Positions 1-14,592 of a stretch of 39,774 nt of DNA are shown here, one piece after another. Position 1 is the first letter of the stretch, and every line of letters starts with the position of its first letter. The translations under genes and the position numbers were made by a program. The notes beneath the pieces are model-generated. The model ran no database searches and was not told the DNA's origin. It saw nothing but the letters and a program-made list of their open reading frames with translations. The DNA is from G020354085 sp964482055 (GTDB lineage Bacteria > Pseudomonadota > Gammaproteobacteria > Acidiferrobacterales > Sulfurifustaceae), in the NCBI GenBank assembly GCA_964482055.1, contig CAYZVX010000016.1, forward strand, positions 1 to 39,774, given 5' to 3'.

Positions 1-1215
1 CACCACACCGGCCGCGGCAAGGCGCGGCGTCGCCGCGTGCACCTTGCTTTCCAGCACCGAGCGGGCGAGCGTCAGGCGCGGCGCCGTGGTGGCGGCCTCG
101 CGTGCCGGCCACAGCACGGCGGTGAGCGTGGCGAGCACCCCGAGCGCTGCACCCTTGATGAGCGGGGCGGCGGCAATGGAAAGCTCGGTAACGCTCACCA
201 CGAAGTAGAGATCGTTGATGGTGCGCGCGACCAGCGTGATCAGGAAGTGCGCAAGCGCCACACCGGCCAGTAGCCCGAACGCGGTTCCGAGCGCACCGAC
301 CACGAAGCCTTCGCGCAGCACCAGCACAAACAGCTCGCGCCGCGTGACCCCGAGCGCGCGCAGCAGTCCGAGCAGCCGGCGGCGCTGCAGCACCGCGAAG
401 GTCATGGTGTTGTAGATGAGGAACATGCCGACCAGCAGCGCGAGCAGGCTCATGGCCGTGAGGTTGATGCGAAAGGCGCGCGTCATCTGCGCCATGGTCG
501 CGCCGCGCGAGGCGGCCGGCACGATTTGCGCAGTGGCGGGCAGCACGGCGGCGATGCGCGCGCGGAGCATGGTGTCGTCCTCTGGCAGCACGAGGTCGAT
601 CCAGCTCAAACGGCCGGCGCGGTCGAGCAGCTCCTGCGCGGTGGCAATGTCGGCAAGCACCAGACCGTCGAGGCGCGCGCGGTTGGTGTCGTCGGTCGGG
701 ATCACGGCGGCCAGTGTGACCGCGCGGGTGCGCGCTCCGAGATGGAACGCGAAGCGCTCCCCCGGCGCGATCTCAAGGCGCCGCGCGGTGACGTCGGCCA
801 TCGCGACGGTGTCGGGCTCGGTGAGCAGGCGCGTGGCGGCGGCGCGCTCGACGCCGGCGAGGTGCTCGCGCAGACCGGCCTCGGCGAACGGATCGACGCC
901 AAGCAGGTGCAGGGTCTCGCGCCCGACGGTGCCGTAGCCCTCGAGCACCGGGGCGGCCTCGCGTAGGCCGAGCTCGATGCGCAGCCGCCGGTAGACGTCT
1001 TCGTCGAGCCCGGTGGGGCCGCCGATGATCTGGTGGGTGGCGCGGCCGGCAACCGACTCGGTCGAAAGCGCAAACGCGCGGGCGGCGGCATCGTTGGTGA
1101 GGTCGACCGACACCACCACCGCCACGCCGAGCGCCACGCCGATGACGGTCAGGACGAACTGCCAGGGATGACGCGCGAAATGGCGCGCCGCCGCCGCGGC
1201 GACGAGGCCTTTCAC
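1..1215 (-). CDS. FtsX/MacB-type ABC transporter permease, partial (C-terminus beyond left edge)
   Basis: The first 405 codons of an inner-membrane ABC permease are present; the gene runs off the left end. Reading begins at a GTG that overlaps the TGA of the upstream ATPase gene (GTGA), so the two are translationally coupled. An N-terminal membrane segment (about residues 13-33, core FVLTVIGVALGVAVVVSV) is followed by a soluble periplasmic-type domain of about 200 residues. Then come hydrophobic segments starting near LTAMSLLALLVGMFLIYNTM and the cytoplasmic-loop pattern RRRLLGLLRALGVTRREL, which is typical of FtsX-like permeases. The family includes LolC/E, MacB and YbbP. With a separate ATPase gene and this large extracytoplasmic domain it resembles YbbP-like or lipoprotein/lipid exporters. 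The substrate cannot be told from the sequence. Confidence 0.85.
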   Translation of the reverse strand, partial: MKGLVAAAAARHFARHPWQFVLTVIGVALGVAVVVSVDLTNDAAARAFALSTESVAGRATHQIIGGPTGLDEDVYRRLRIELGLREAAPVLEGYGTVGRETLHLLGVDPFAEAGLREHLAGVERAAATRLLTEPDTVAMADVTARRLEIAPGERFAFHLGARTRAVTLAAVIPTDDTNRARLDGLVLADIATAQELLDRAGRLSWIDLVLPEDDTMLRARIAAVLPATAQIVPAASRGATMAQMTRAFRINLTAMSLLALLVGMFLIYNTMTFAVLQRRRLLGLLRALGVTRRELFVLVLREGFVVGALGTAFGLLAGVALAHFLITLVARTINDLYFVVSVTELSIAAAPLIKGAALGVLATLTAVLWPAREAATTAPRLTLARSVLESKVHAATPRLAAAGVV

Positions 1216-1910
1216 CACACCACCTCGGCGGCGCGCGCGGTGATGCGCCCGTCCTCGAGGGTGAGCACCCGGTCGGCGAAGCGCGTGACCGCGCGTGAGT
1301 GCGTCACGATGAGCAGCGTCTTGCCGCGGCCGCGCAACAGGCGGTTGAACAGCTCGAGCACGCTGCGGCCGGTCTCGGCGTCGAGCGTGCCGGTCGGCTC
1401 GTCGGCCAGGATGAGCGTCGGTTCGTGGATGAGCGCGCGCGCGATGGCGACGCGCTGCTGCTCGCCGCCCGAGAGGCGGTCAGGGAACGCATCAGCGCGG
1501 TCGGCGAGGCCGACCTCCGCCAGCAGTCGGGTTGCGGCCACGCGTGCCGCCGGCGCCTGCCAGCCGTTCAGCTCGAGCGGCAGCAGCAGGTTCTCCTCGA
1601 CCGAGAGCGTCGGAATCAGGTTGTAGGACTGGTAGACGAAGCCGAGGTGCTGGCGGCGAAACAGCGTGCGCTCGCGCTCCGGCAGGGCCGTGAGGTTGGT
1701 GCCGCCGATCCACACCTCGCCGGCGTCCGGGCGGTCGATGCCGCCGATGAGGTTGAGAATCGTGGACTTGCCGGAGCCGCTGCGCCCGAGCAGCGCCACG
1801 CACTCGCCGCTCGCCACCTCGAGGTCGACGCCGGCCAGCACCACGCGCGTGCGCTCGCCTTCGGTGTAGGCGCGCGTGAGCCCGCGCACTTGCAGCAGTG
1901 ATGCCGGCAT
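1212..1910 (-). CDS. ABC transporter ATP-binding protein, LolD/MacB/YbbA family
   Basis: A 232-aa ATPase, the usual length for a stand-alone LolD/YbbA subunit. It shows Walker A (GRSGSGKST, about residue 42), a Q-loop region (GFVYQSYNLIPTLSVEENL), the signature LSGGEQQRVAIARAL, Walker B LILADEPTGTLD and the switch His in LLIVTHS. It energises the FtsX-like permease encoded immediately downstream, with a 3-nt GTGA overlap. The start is the ATG at 1910. No Shine-Dalgarno is visible, but a TATGCT hexamer ends six bases before the ATG, compatible with a leaderless transcript. The family works on lipoproteins, peptides, macrolides or lipids; I cannot choose among them. Confidence 0.92.
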   Translation of the reverse strand: MPASLLQVRGLTRAYTEGERTRVVLAGVDLEVASGECVALLGRSGSGKSTILNLIGGIDRPDAGEVWIGGTNLTALPERERTLFRRQHLGFVYQSYNLIPTLSVEENLLLPLELNGWQAPAARVAATRLLAEVGLADRADAFPDRLSGGEQQRVAIARALIHEPTLILADEPTGTLDAETGRSVLELFNRLLRGRGKTLLIVTHSRAVTRFADRVLTLEDGRITARAAEVVW

Positions 1911-1916
1911 GGGCCA

Positions 1917-1922
1917 AGCATA
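1917..1922 (-). promoter_or_regulatory. candidate -10 element (TATGCT) abutting the ABC ATPase start
   Basis: On the minus strand TATGCT is followed by six bases and then the ATG at 1910, the spacing expected if transcription starts at the A of the start codon. It matches the sigma-70 -10 consensus at 4 of 6 positions and no good -35 is visible. It is listed because the same geometry recurs at several genes in this window. Confidence 0.28.
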
Positions 1923-2044
1923 AACGAGACGTCACGCGGGCCGAAAGCGCGCACGCGATTGTGCGCGCCGCTCGCCTCGAGCGGGTGCCGGTTGGCGTAG
2001 GCTCCGCGGCGCAGATCAGGGCGCGGCTCGCCCGAGCGCACCGT

Positions 2045-3910
2045 CTAGGGCAGCACCCGGTACGGCCGCATCATTTCGTGGTCCTCGTGCTCGAGGATGT
2101 GGCAGTGCCACACGTACAGGCCCGGGCGGTCAAAGCGCGCGATGAGGCGCAGCGCCTCGCCGGGATTGACGATCACGGTGTCCTTCCAGCCGGCCTCCTG
2201 CGGCGGCGGCGCCATCAAGGGGCCGAGACGCTTCAGGGTCTCGGGCTTGCCCGGCACAAAGCTCGCGACGTCGAACTTCTGCCGATCGACCACCTGGAAG
2301 AACACCAGATGCAGGTGCACGGGGTGCGCGTCGGGCGTGGTGTTGATGATGCGCCAGATCTCGGTCGTGGCGGCCTTCGGCGTCTCGGTGATCGGAGCGT
2401 CCCAGCCGAGCGGCCCCCGTTCGGCGGTGCCGAGCATGGGCTTCACGCGCCCGAACGCGTCCTCACCTTCCGTGAGCAGCAGCTCGCGCGGCTTGGCGAG
2501 ACGCACGTCATGCGGGGCAATGGGCGCGCGCAGCGCGCGCGGCAGCTCGATTCCGGGAATGGCGATGTTTCGTGGCCGCGTCACGCGGAACGCCATGACC
2601 TGGCCGGTCGTGTCGGGATCGACCTCATCGCCATTCGGGTACGGGGTGCGGGCGTCGTTGCGCAGGACGACGGTCTTGCCGGGCAGTCTCGGGTCGCTGA
2701 AGTCCACGATGACATCCGCGCGCTCGGCCGGCGCCAGCAGCAGGTGCGAGAGCGTCACCGGCGCGTTCAGGAAACCGCCGTCGGCTCCGATCTGCACGAA
2801 CGGTTGCCCGGAGTCGAGGGACAGGCGATAGAAGCGCGCGTTCGAGCCGTTCAGGATGCGGAAGCGATACTTGCGCGGCTCGACCTCGAGCACCGGCCAG
2901 ACCTTGCCGTTGACGAGGATCGTGTCGCCGAAGACCTCGGGCTCGATCGAGGGGCTTGGCTTTCCGGTGACCGGATCCCGTGCCAGCGGCTTGTTCCTCG
3001 CGGTTTCTGTGGCTTCCTTCGCCTCTTGGCGTGTTTCGTGCTCGCCGACGTCCGCGATGTAGTGCAGCGACCCGTCTCGCTTGAACGAGCGGTCCTGGAT
3101 CACGAGCGGAATGTCGTAAGCGGCGGCGGGCAGGTGGCCGGCGCGTTGCAGGCGGTCCTCGTTGTCGTCGCGTATGACATACAGGCCGGCGAGACCGGCG
3201 TAGACATTGAGGCGCGTGATGCCCATGGCGTGATCGTGGTACCAGAGCATCGTCGCTTCCTGGTCGTTCGGGTAGTCATAGACCTGGCGCGACCAGTGCG
3301 GGCCCTTTTCCTTGAAGCCGGGCGAGTACCACGCCTCCGGATAGCCGTCGCTGTGGTCCGGCACGTGCCCGCCGTGCAGGTGCACGACGGTGCGGACGAA
3401 CGGCCGGCAGTGCGAGTGCTGCTGGCGGGCGTCGGGGCCGCAGTGCACGGTCGTGTCGACCGGCAGCAGGTGTTGTTCGGGCAGTGCGTTTTCCCACAGC
3501 ACCTTGATGGGACGGCCGGGCTTGGCGCTGTTCGGCGCCAGCGTCGAGCGCGCGACGATGGTCGGGCCGGGATAGGTGGCCTTGCCACCGGCCGGGCCGT
3601 AGGCCCAGACGGTCGTGAGCAGCGGCTTGCCCGTGTCGGGATCGATGAGCCCGAGATCCTGGCGCACCTCGACCATGCGCATGTGGTAGTAGTCGGCGCC
3701 GGGATAGGTCTTGGTGTCGGGTACGGCGACGTTGTCGAACGGGTTGGGCAGCGCGTTGACGAACTTCGGTTGCTGTCTGGCGTCGAGCGGACCGATGGGC
3801 GGGGCGGGGGCGACCTTCGGTTTCTCGACCTCGTGGGCGCAACCGATGACGATTGACGCCACTGCGGCCATCACACCAAGGCGCATCAATCCGGCAATTC
3901 CATGTGACAT
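2045..3910 (-). CDS. multicopper oxidase, predicted lipoprotein (CotA/bilirubin-oxidase-like)
   Basis: About 621 aa from the ATG at 3910. This start gives a lipoprotein signal: a hydrophobic stretch ending in the lipobox VIGC (Cys about residue 24), so the enzyme is probably lipid-anchored facing the periplasm. An upstream in-frame ATG at 4003 would bury that signal. All four copper-ligand motifs are visible: HLHGGH, WYHDHAMG, HPVHLHLVFF and the C-terminal HCHILEHEDHEMM, which supplies T1 and trinuclear-centre ligands and the axial Met. The family couples one-electron oxidation of phenols, bilirubin-like compounds or metals to reduction of oxygen to water. The HCHxxEHED ending and the long inter-domain regions resemble the CotA/SpoA type more than CueO, and I see no Met-rich copper-binding insert. 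The natural substrate is unknown. The gene lies 119 bp downstream of an amidohydrolase-like gene on the same strand. Confidence 0.9.
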   Translation of the reverse strand: MSHGIAGLMRLGVMAAVASIVIGCAHEVEKPKVAPAPPIGPLDARQQPKFVNALPNPFDNVAVPDTKTYPGADYYHMRMVEVRQDLGLIDPDTGKPLLTTVWAYGPAGGKATYPGPTIVARSTLAPNSAKPGRPIKVLWENALPEQHLLPVDTTVHCGPDARQQHSHCRPFVRTVVHLHGGHVPDHSDGYPEAWYSPGFKEKGPHWSRQVYDYPNDQEATMLWYHDHAMGITRLNVYAGLAGLYVIRDDNEDRLQRAGHLPAAAYDIPLVIQDRSFKRDGSLHYIADVGEHETRQEAKEATETARNKPLARDPVTGKPSPSIEPEVFGDTILVNGKVWPVLEVEPRKYRFRILNGSNARFYRLSLDSGQPFVQIGADGGFLNAPVTLSHLLLAPAERADVIVDFSDPRLPGKTVVLRNDARTPYPNGDEVDPDTTGQVMAFRVTRPRNIAIPGIELPRALRAPIAPHDVRLAKPRELLLTEGEDAFGRVKPMLGTAERGPLGWDAPITETPKAATTEIWRIINTTPDAHPVHLHLVFFQVVDRQKFDVASFVPGKPETLKRLGPLMAPPPQEAGWKDTVIVNPGEALRLIARFDRPGLYVWHCHILEHEDHEMMRPYRVLP

Positions 3911-4029
3911 TGCGCTGCTTCGGGGTTGGATGGACCGGAAGGTACCGAATCTCGCGCTTCGCTGCCATCGCGTCGCCGCCGAACTGATGTCTTCCGGCGT
4001 CACCGGCTCGCGCGTCCTTCAGACACCGT

Positions 4030-4908
4030 TTATGCCGACGCGCCGGCCCGTGTCTGCAGAAGCCCCTGTGCATTGCGGTAGGCAATGCGCTCCGCGACAT
4101 CGGGTGGGAGCTGCGCGAGCCACTTGCGGATGTCGCTCAGCATGTAGCGGAAGTAGTACCAGCTCGCGCTGGCGTAGGTATCGGTGCCGACCATGAAGCG
4201 ATCCGGGTAGCGCAGGAACAGCTCGCGCCAGGCCGGGTCGAGCGTGCCGCCGGGCGCGATGGTCCCGCGTGACAGCGCGAGATTCACCGACAGCGTGGGG
4301 TGGCGCTGGATCATGAGCTCGACCGTTCCGGGAGAGGCGTCCGTGGCGCCCGGCGCCCACAGGACACGCAGGCGCGGCTCCAACGTCAGCAGCGCGCCAA
4401 TGGCCGTCGCATCGGACCGCGAGCTGAGCAGGAGCTGGTGCTCGGCGGCGAGCGCGAGCAGCCGCCGCACCACCGGCGTGTCGATTTCGTCGGCGAACAG
4501 GTTGAAGCTGCCGATGCCGCGATAGCCGCGCCGCACGGCGTCCTCGACGTAGCGCACCACGTCCGGGTCGCGATACCAGGTGAAAAGCTGCTCGCGGGTG
4601 CGGTAGGGCGTCAGGAGCGCGTGCAGGCGGTTGCGATCGGCACTCGCCAGCCGCTCGGTATTCTCGTTTGGAATGCTCCAGACCAGCGCGCCGACGACGT
4701 TGTGGCGCGTGAGCCCTTCGGTGATGGTGCGGGTCGTGTAGATGCGCCAGGTCTCGTCATTGTAGTGCATCTCGACGACGAAGATCGGGGGCTGCGGCGG
4801 GGTGTGCGGCCAGAACGCGATGGCGAGCAGCACGGGCGGCAGCAGCACGAACGGCGACCACAGCCAGCGGCGCAGGCCGCCGTACCACTTGTGTTGGCTC
4901 TTGGGCAT
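4030..4908 (-). CDS. membrane-anchored amidohydrolase_2-like protein, probably lacking metal ligands
   Basis: About 292 aa from the ATG at 4908. An upstream ATG at 4941 is in frame, but a good promoter places its start site near 4940, favouring 4908. A basic N-terminus is followed by one membrane segment (SPFVLLPPVLLAIAFW, about residues 18-33), then a soluble domain. The C-terminal half has the amidohydrolase_2 ending: a strand with RFMVGTDTYA and a final NAQGLL helix. The family's early HxH strand is absent, and the strand that normally carries a metal-binding His reads LRVLWAPGATDAS. Only the late Asp (GTD) is obvious. It may be a pseudoenzyme or bind metal differently. A hypothetical TIM-barrel protein of another subfamily remains possible. 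Confidence 0.7.
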   Translation of the reverse strand: MPKSQHKWYGGLRRWLWSPFVLLPPVLLAIAFWPHTPPQPPIFVVEMHYNDETWRIYTTRTITEGLTRHNVVGALVWSIPNENTERLASADRNRLHALLTPYRTREQLFTWYRDPDVVRYVEDAVRRGYRGIGSFNLFADEIDTPVVRRLLALAAEHQLLLSSRSDATAIGALLTLEPRLRVLWAPGATDASPGTVELMIQRHPTLSVNLALSRGTIAPGGTLDPAWRELFLRYPDRFMVGTDTYASASWYYFRYMLSDIRKWLAQLPPDVAERIAYRNAQGLLQTRAGASA

Positions 4909-4946
4909 GACCGTCGAGGCAGGCGCTCGCCTGAGGCGCAACCTAT

Positions 4947-4975
4947 CTTATATTGCCGATCCCGGCGCGCGTAAA
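4947..4975 (-). promoter_or_regulatory. sigma-70-type promoter for the amidohydrolase-like gene
   Basis: On the minus strand TTTACG (4975-4970) and TATAAG (4952-4947) are separated by exactly 17 bases. They match the -35 consensus at 4 of 6 and the -10 at 5 of 6 positions. Transcription would begin near 4940, about 32 nt before the ATG at 4908. This is the best-spaced promoter in the window. It lies between the uvrA stop (5010) and the gene, so the downstream genes need not depend on uvrA read-through. Confidence 0.6.
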
Positions 4976-5009
4976 GTGCTGCGGCTCTGCCACCGCGGGT
5001 CGCGACCGG

Positions 5010-10954
<5,945 letters not shown>

Positions 10955-11098
10955 GCGAGGGTGTTTCGCGGAAATGCGCGTCAAAAACTGCAACTCTAAC
11001 ATGCGCCGCAGCGATGCATGCCGAGCGCGCAGTGTGGTCGCCACTCACCGGCCTGCGAAGCGGGTGGCGGCGGGCGGCGCCGCCAGGGCGGGATCGGG

Positions 11099-11104
11099 TA
11101 GAAT
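11099..11104 (+). promoter_or_regulatory. candidate -10 element (TAGAAT) for the DUF411 gene
   Basis: TAGAAT matches the sigma-70 -10 at 5 of 6 positions and is the only A/T-rich hexamer in the GC-rich divergent spacer between uvrA and the DUF411 gene. It lies 47 bases upstream of the GTG start, giving a leader of about 40 nt. No recognisable -35 lies 16-18 bases upstream, so an activator or weak promoter would be needed. Confidence 0.3.
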
Positions 11105-11151
11105 AGGCGCGCACGACAGAACGATCTCCACTCAAACCGCATGGAGAACCC

Positions 11152-11646
11152 GTGATTAGCTCGCCGGAAAAACTCCTCCCTGAGGCGGCGACCGCCGCGA
11201 CTCGCCGGCACGCCTGGCGGCTTGGCTCCGCCGGTCTCGCGCTGACCGCACTGTTGTTAGCGAGCGCGCCGGCGCGCGCTGCGGAGGTGACCGTCTACAA
11301 GACGGCGACCTGCGGCTGCTGCAACGCCTGGATCAAGCATCTCGAGGCCAACGGCTTTGCCGTGCGGGCGCATAACGTCGGCGATCTCGACGCCTACAAG
11401 CGCCGCTACGGGGTCAGCCCGCAACTCGCGGCCTGCCACACCGCGGTGGTGGACGGTTATGTCGTCGAGGGCCACGTTCCGGCCGCCGACATCAAGCGGC
11501 TGCTCGCCGAGCGCCCCAAGGTGAAGGGCATCGCCGTGCCGGGTATGCCGATGGGCTCGCCCGGGATGGAAGGGCCCCTCAAGGAACCCTACAGCACCGT
11601 TACCTTCGACGACACCGGGCGCATCAAGGTCTACGCGCGGCACTGA
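11152..11646 (+). CDS. DUF411 family exported protein, putative metal-binding
   Basis: 164 aa from a GTG start preceded by a good Shine-Dalgarno (GGAG, 7 bases before). A signal peptide of about 43 residues (hydrophobic LGSAGLALTALLLASAP, cleavage after ARA) leads into a mature domain starting EVTVYKTATCGCCNAWIKHL. The C-x-CC motif followed by GDLDAYKRRYGV, ACHTAVVDGYVVEGHVP and a Met-rich VPGMPMGSPGMEG loop is the DUF411 signature. Family members are often found near copper or other metal-resistance genes, and the Cys/His/Met pattern suits a periplasmic metal carrier, but I know of no settled function. It is divergent from uvrA and convergent with the GGDEF-EAL gene, so it looks monocistronic. 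Confidence 0.88.
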   Translation: MISSPEKLLPEAATAATRRHAWRLGSAGLALTALLLASAPARAAEVTVYKTATCGCCNAWIKHLEANGFAVRAHNVGDLDAYKRRYGVSPQLAACHTAVVDGYVVEGHVPAADIKRLLAERPKVKGIAVPGMPMGSPGMEGPLKEPYSTVTFDDTGRIKVYARH

Positions 11647-11709
11647 GCGCAGATCGGCTGGCGCGCGCCGGACGGCATGTGGCCCATGTGGCGCAGGGAA
11701 GCGCCGCCG

Positions 11710-14592
11710 TCAAGCGCGTGCCGAACCGCCGGTGTTGGACGACTTGCCGGCGCGCCCGAAGCGGCGCGTGGCCGGCGCGGCGCGCAGGAAGCGCACGAAT
11801 TCCTCGGTCGGTAACGGTTCGCTCACGTAGTAGCCCTGGATGCAGAAGCAGCGCCGCTCCTCCAGGAACTCGATCTGCGCTTGCGTTTCCACGCCCTCGG
11901 CAATGACATCGCGCCGCAGCGCCCGGGCCATGGCGATGATCGTCTCCACCAGGGTTCCGGCATCGTCGCTCGCCGGCACATCGCGGAGGAAGCCGCGGTC
12001 GATCTTCACGGCGTGAATCGGGAAACGCTTGAGGTACGCGAGCGAGGAGTAGCCGGTCCCGAAGTCGTCGATCACCAGCCGCACACCCATCGCCTGCAGG
12101 CGCGCGAAATTTGCCACCACCTCATCGGCATCCTGCAGCAGCAGGCTCTCGGTGATCTCCAGCTCCAGGCGCTGTGGGGCGATGCCGGCCGCCTCGATCG
12201 CGCGCCGTACCGTGTCGGCAAAGTTGCTTTGGCGAAACTGCCGGCTCGAGACGTTAACGGCGAGCCGCTCCGGGGCCATGCCCTGTCCAATCCACGCGCC
12301 AAACTCGCGGCACGCCATTTGCAGCAAGCGCTCGCCCATCGGCTCGATCAGCCCCGCGTTCTCCGCGATCGCGATGAACTGAGCCGGCGGTATCAATCCG
12401 CGCTGCGGGTGCTGCCAGCGGACCAGGAGCTCCGCGCCGACGACCTGACCGGTGCGCACGTCCACTTGCGGCTGGAAGTACATGCGCAACTCGTCGCGCC
12501 CCAGGGCACGGTGCAGGTCCTGTTCGAGCGTCATGCGCTCGAGCGCCTCGTTGTTCATCCGCTCCTCGAAGAACACGTAGCGCCGGCGCCCGCTTTGCTT
12601 CGCGCGGTACATCGCGGTATCGGCCTTGCGCAGCAGCTCGTCCGCGGTGCGCGCGTCCTCCGGATAGAGCGCGACGCCGATGCTGCAGCTTACGAACGTC
12701 TCGCGACCGTCAAGCGGGATCGGTTCGGAAAGGATGCGCAGGATGTTTTCGGCGACGATCTGCGCGTCGCGCGGCGACGCCACATTCCCGAGTATCACCG
12801 TGAACTCGTCGCCGCCGAGGCGCGCAACCAGGTCGGTCTCGCGCACGCAGCCGCGCATGCGCGCGGCGACCATCTGCAACAGGCGGTCACCCGCTGCGTG
12901 ACCGAAGCTGTCGTTGATGTCCTTGAAACGATCGAGATCGATGAACAGCAGTCCCGTGCGGCGGTTCAGACGCTGCGCCTGGGCGAGCTCGAGCGTCAGC
13001 TGGTCGCGCAGGTACAGGCGATTGGGAAGCTCGGTGAGCGCGTCATAGTGCGCCTGCCGGTAGAGCTGTTCCTCGTGCGCGGCGGCCGACAGCGTGACCG
13101 CCAGGCGATCGACCAGCTCGCGCACGTGCGTGTCGGCCTCGGCGCGCAGGTCGGCGGCGCGTGCATATCCGAGCATGACGATGCCGGCCAGGCGCTGCTT
13201 GGAGATGATCGGCACGACCCGGGCCGCCGCGAGCCCATGCTCGCGCAGGGGCGCAAGGTAGGCGCTCGTCCACTCGTGCGGCGCGACGACGAAACCGTCG
13301 CGGCGCGCGAGCAGCGCCTGTGCCTCCTGCGGCGGGAGGCGCAGGCGCACGGCCAGCGCCTGCTGGCCATGCGCGGGCGTGCGCACGTAGGTGCGGGCGA
13401 GGTCGGGGGCGTCACGCTCTAGGACCGTCAGCGCGATGACATCGGCCGACACGATCTGCGGGAGCTGCTTCAGCACGACATCGATGATCCGGTCGATATT
13501 GAGCTCGGTGAGGATCAGGCGATCGATCTCGGACCAGGTCGTGAGGGCGGAAAACTGGCGACCGAGCTGAGACGCCATCTGGCGCAGCGCCGCCGCGAGC
13601 TCACCGAACTCATCGTCGCTGTTGACGTCAATGCGCGTCGCAAAGTCCTGGTTGCCGATGCGGCGTGTGGCGTCGACCAGCTGTTCGAGGGGAATCAGTC
13701 GGCGCCGCACCTGCACGACCGTGAGCAGGGTGACGATCAGCAGGGCGAGCCCGACCACGGCCAAAAACGTCACACGGAAGCTCTTGATGCGATCGAGCAC
13801 GGCGGATTCCGGCTGGCTGGCCACGATCAGAAAGCTCCCGGCGTTGAAGCGCGCTTCGAGAAACAGTGACCAGCTGGCGGCGCGGAAGCGCTCCTCACCG
13901 CTGGTCCAGGCCAGACGTTGGATGCCGCTGCCGTCGTTGCGCTGGATGGCTTGAATCGCGGTGGCCGGAAGCGCGCGCGTGCAAAACAACGGTCGGGTCC
14001 GCTCGCTCAGCACGCACAGGTCGGTAAGGTAGGGCAGGGTCTCCGGGTCACCCCACAGGTGCTCGAGGCGCGGCTCGGCGATCAGGAAGGCCGGGCCATC
14101 GCGGTCGGGCAGTTGGCGAACCAGCCAGAGCTGTGCCGGCGCGGCAGGGCCTGCGTTGCCTACGAGCAGCCGAGCGGCGGTCGTCGGCTTGTCGGTCAGC
14201 AGTGCCGACCGCTCGGGAAGGTGCCTGGCCGCGCCGAGCAGCAGCGTGACGGCGCCATCGCTGCGGATCAATGCGGCGGTCGCGAGGTGGTCTTCGAGCG
14301 TCCGTGCCAGCGCCGGGGTTGCCCGACCTGCATGGCCAGCGGTCTTCTGTAGCGACTGCAAAGCATCATCCACCACGCGCAGCCGCTCGTACAGAGCCAT
14401 GCCATAAGTCTTGGCGGTACCGCTCAGCTCGCGCTGACTCATTTCGCCCAATACGGTCTGCACATGGCCGACCGACAACAGGGCAAGGACGGCGAGGGGC
14501 AGCAGCGCGGATGCCACGAACAGCAAAAACACGCGGCGCCCGACCTTGCTGCGCAGGAAGGTGCTGTCGATCGTGGGCAGGCGCACTGTCAA
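11710..14592 (-). CDS. membrane sensor GGDEF-EAL protein with HAMP and GAF domains
   Basis: About 960 aa, a c-di-GMP synthesis/degradation protein in the inner membrane. Order: TM1 (about residues 18-43), a periplasmic sensor region to about 265, TM2 (VGLALLIVTLLTVVQV), HAMP (about 292-350), a GAF-like domain (about 360-520), GGDEF (RLGGDEFTVIL) and EAL. The GGDEF motif is intact. In the EAL domain the name-giving motif reads ELL, keeping the catalytic Glu; NVSSRQF, EITESLL, DDFGTGYSSL, VKIDRGF and AEGVET are present, so phosphodiesterase activity is plausible. The start is uncertain: the reading frame opens at a TTG (14592) directly after the stop of the pseudopilin gene, with a GTG two codons later. 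The tight junction suggests co-transcription with the pseudopilin. The signal sensed is unknown. Confidence 0.9.
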   Translation of the reverse strand: MTVRLPTIDSTFLRSKVGRRVFLLFVASALLPLAVLALLSVGHVQTVLGEMSQRELSGTAKTYGMALYERLRVVDDALQSLQKTAGHAGRATPALARTLEDHLATAALIRSDGAVTLLLGAARHLPERSALLTDKPTTAARLLVGNAGPAAPAQLWLVRQLPDRDGPAFLIAEPRLEHLWGDPETLPYLTDLCVLSERTRPLFCTRALPATAIQAIQRNDGSGIQRLAWTSGEERFRAASWSLFLEARFNAGSFLIVASQPESAVLDRIKSFRVTFLAVVGLALLIVTLLTVVQVRRRLIPLEQLVDATRRIGNQDFATRIDVNSDDEFGELAAALRQMASQLGRQFSALTTWSEIDRLILTELNIDRIIDVVLKQLPQIVSADVIALTVLERDAPDLARTYVRTPAHGQQALAVRLRLPPQEAQALLARRDGFVVAPHEWTSAYLAPLREHGLAAARVVPIISKQRLAGIVMLGYARAADLRAEADTHVRELVDRLAVTLSAAAHEEQLYRQAHYDALTELPNRLYLRDQLTLELAQAQRLNRRTGLLFIDLDRFKDINDSFGHAAGDRLLQMVAARMRGCVRETDLVARLGGDEFTVILGNVASPRDAQIVAENILRILSEPIPLDGRETFVSCSIGVALYPEDARTADELLRKADTAMYRAKQSGRRRYVFFEERMNNEALERMTLEQDLHRALGRDELRMYFQPQVDVRTGQVVGAELLVRWQHPQRGLIPPAQFIAIAENAGLIEPMGERLLQMACREFGAWIGQGMAPERLAVNVSSRQFRQSNFADTVRRAIEAAGIAPQRLELEITESLLLQDADEVVANFARLQAMGVRLVIDDFGTGYSSLAYLKRFPIHAVKIDRGFLRDVPASDDAGTLVETIIAMARALRRDVIAEGVETQAQIEFLEERRCFCIQGYYVSEPLPTEEFVRFLRAAPATRRFGRAGKSSNTGGSARA

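Noticed and set aside
2026..2037. GCTCG-CC-CGAGC inverted repeat after the multicopper oxidase stop as a terminator
   Set aside because: A two-base loop cannot close a hairpin and there is no U tract.
1898..3856. 652-codon plus-strand frame opposite the multicopper oxidase
   Set aside because: Its translation is low-complexity Arg/Val/Ala-rich and matches no family; the minus strand encodes a complete multicopper oxidase.
12400..12460. EAL motif reads ELL, suggesting an inactive phosphodiesterase
   Set aside because: The catalytic Glu is retained and the other metal and catalytic motifs (EITES, DDFGTG, KIDR, AEGVE) are intact, so inactivity is not supported.
11881..13422. 513-codon plus-strand frame opposite the sensor GGDEF-EAL gene
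   Set aside because: Shadow frame; the minus strand has intact GGDEF and EAL motifs.
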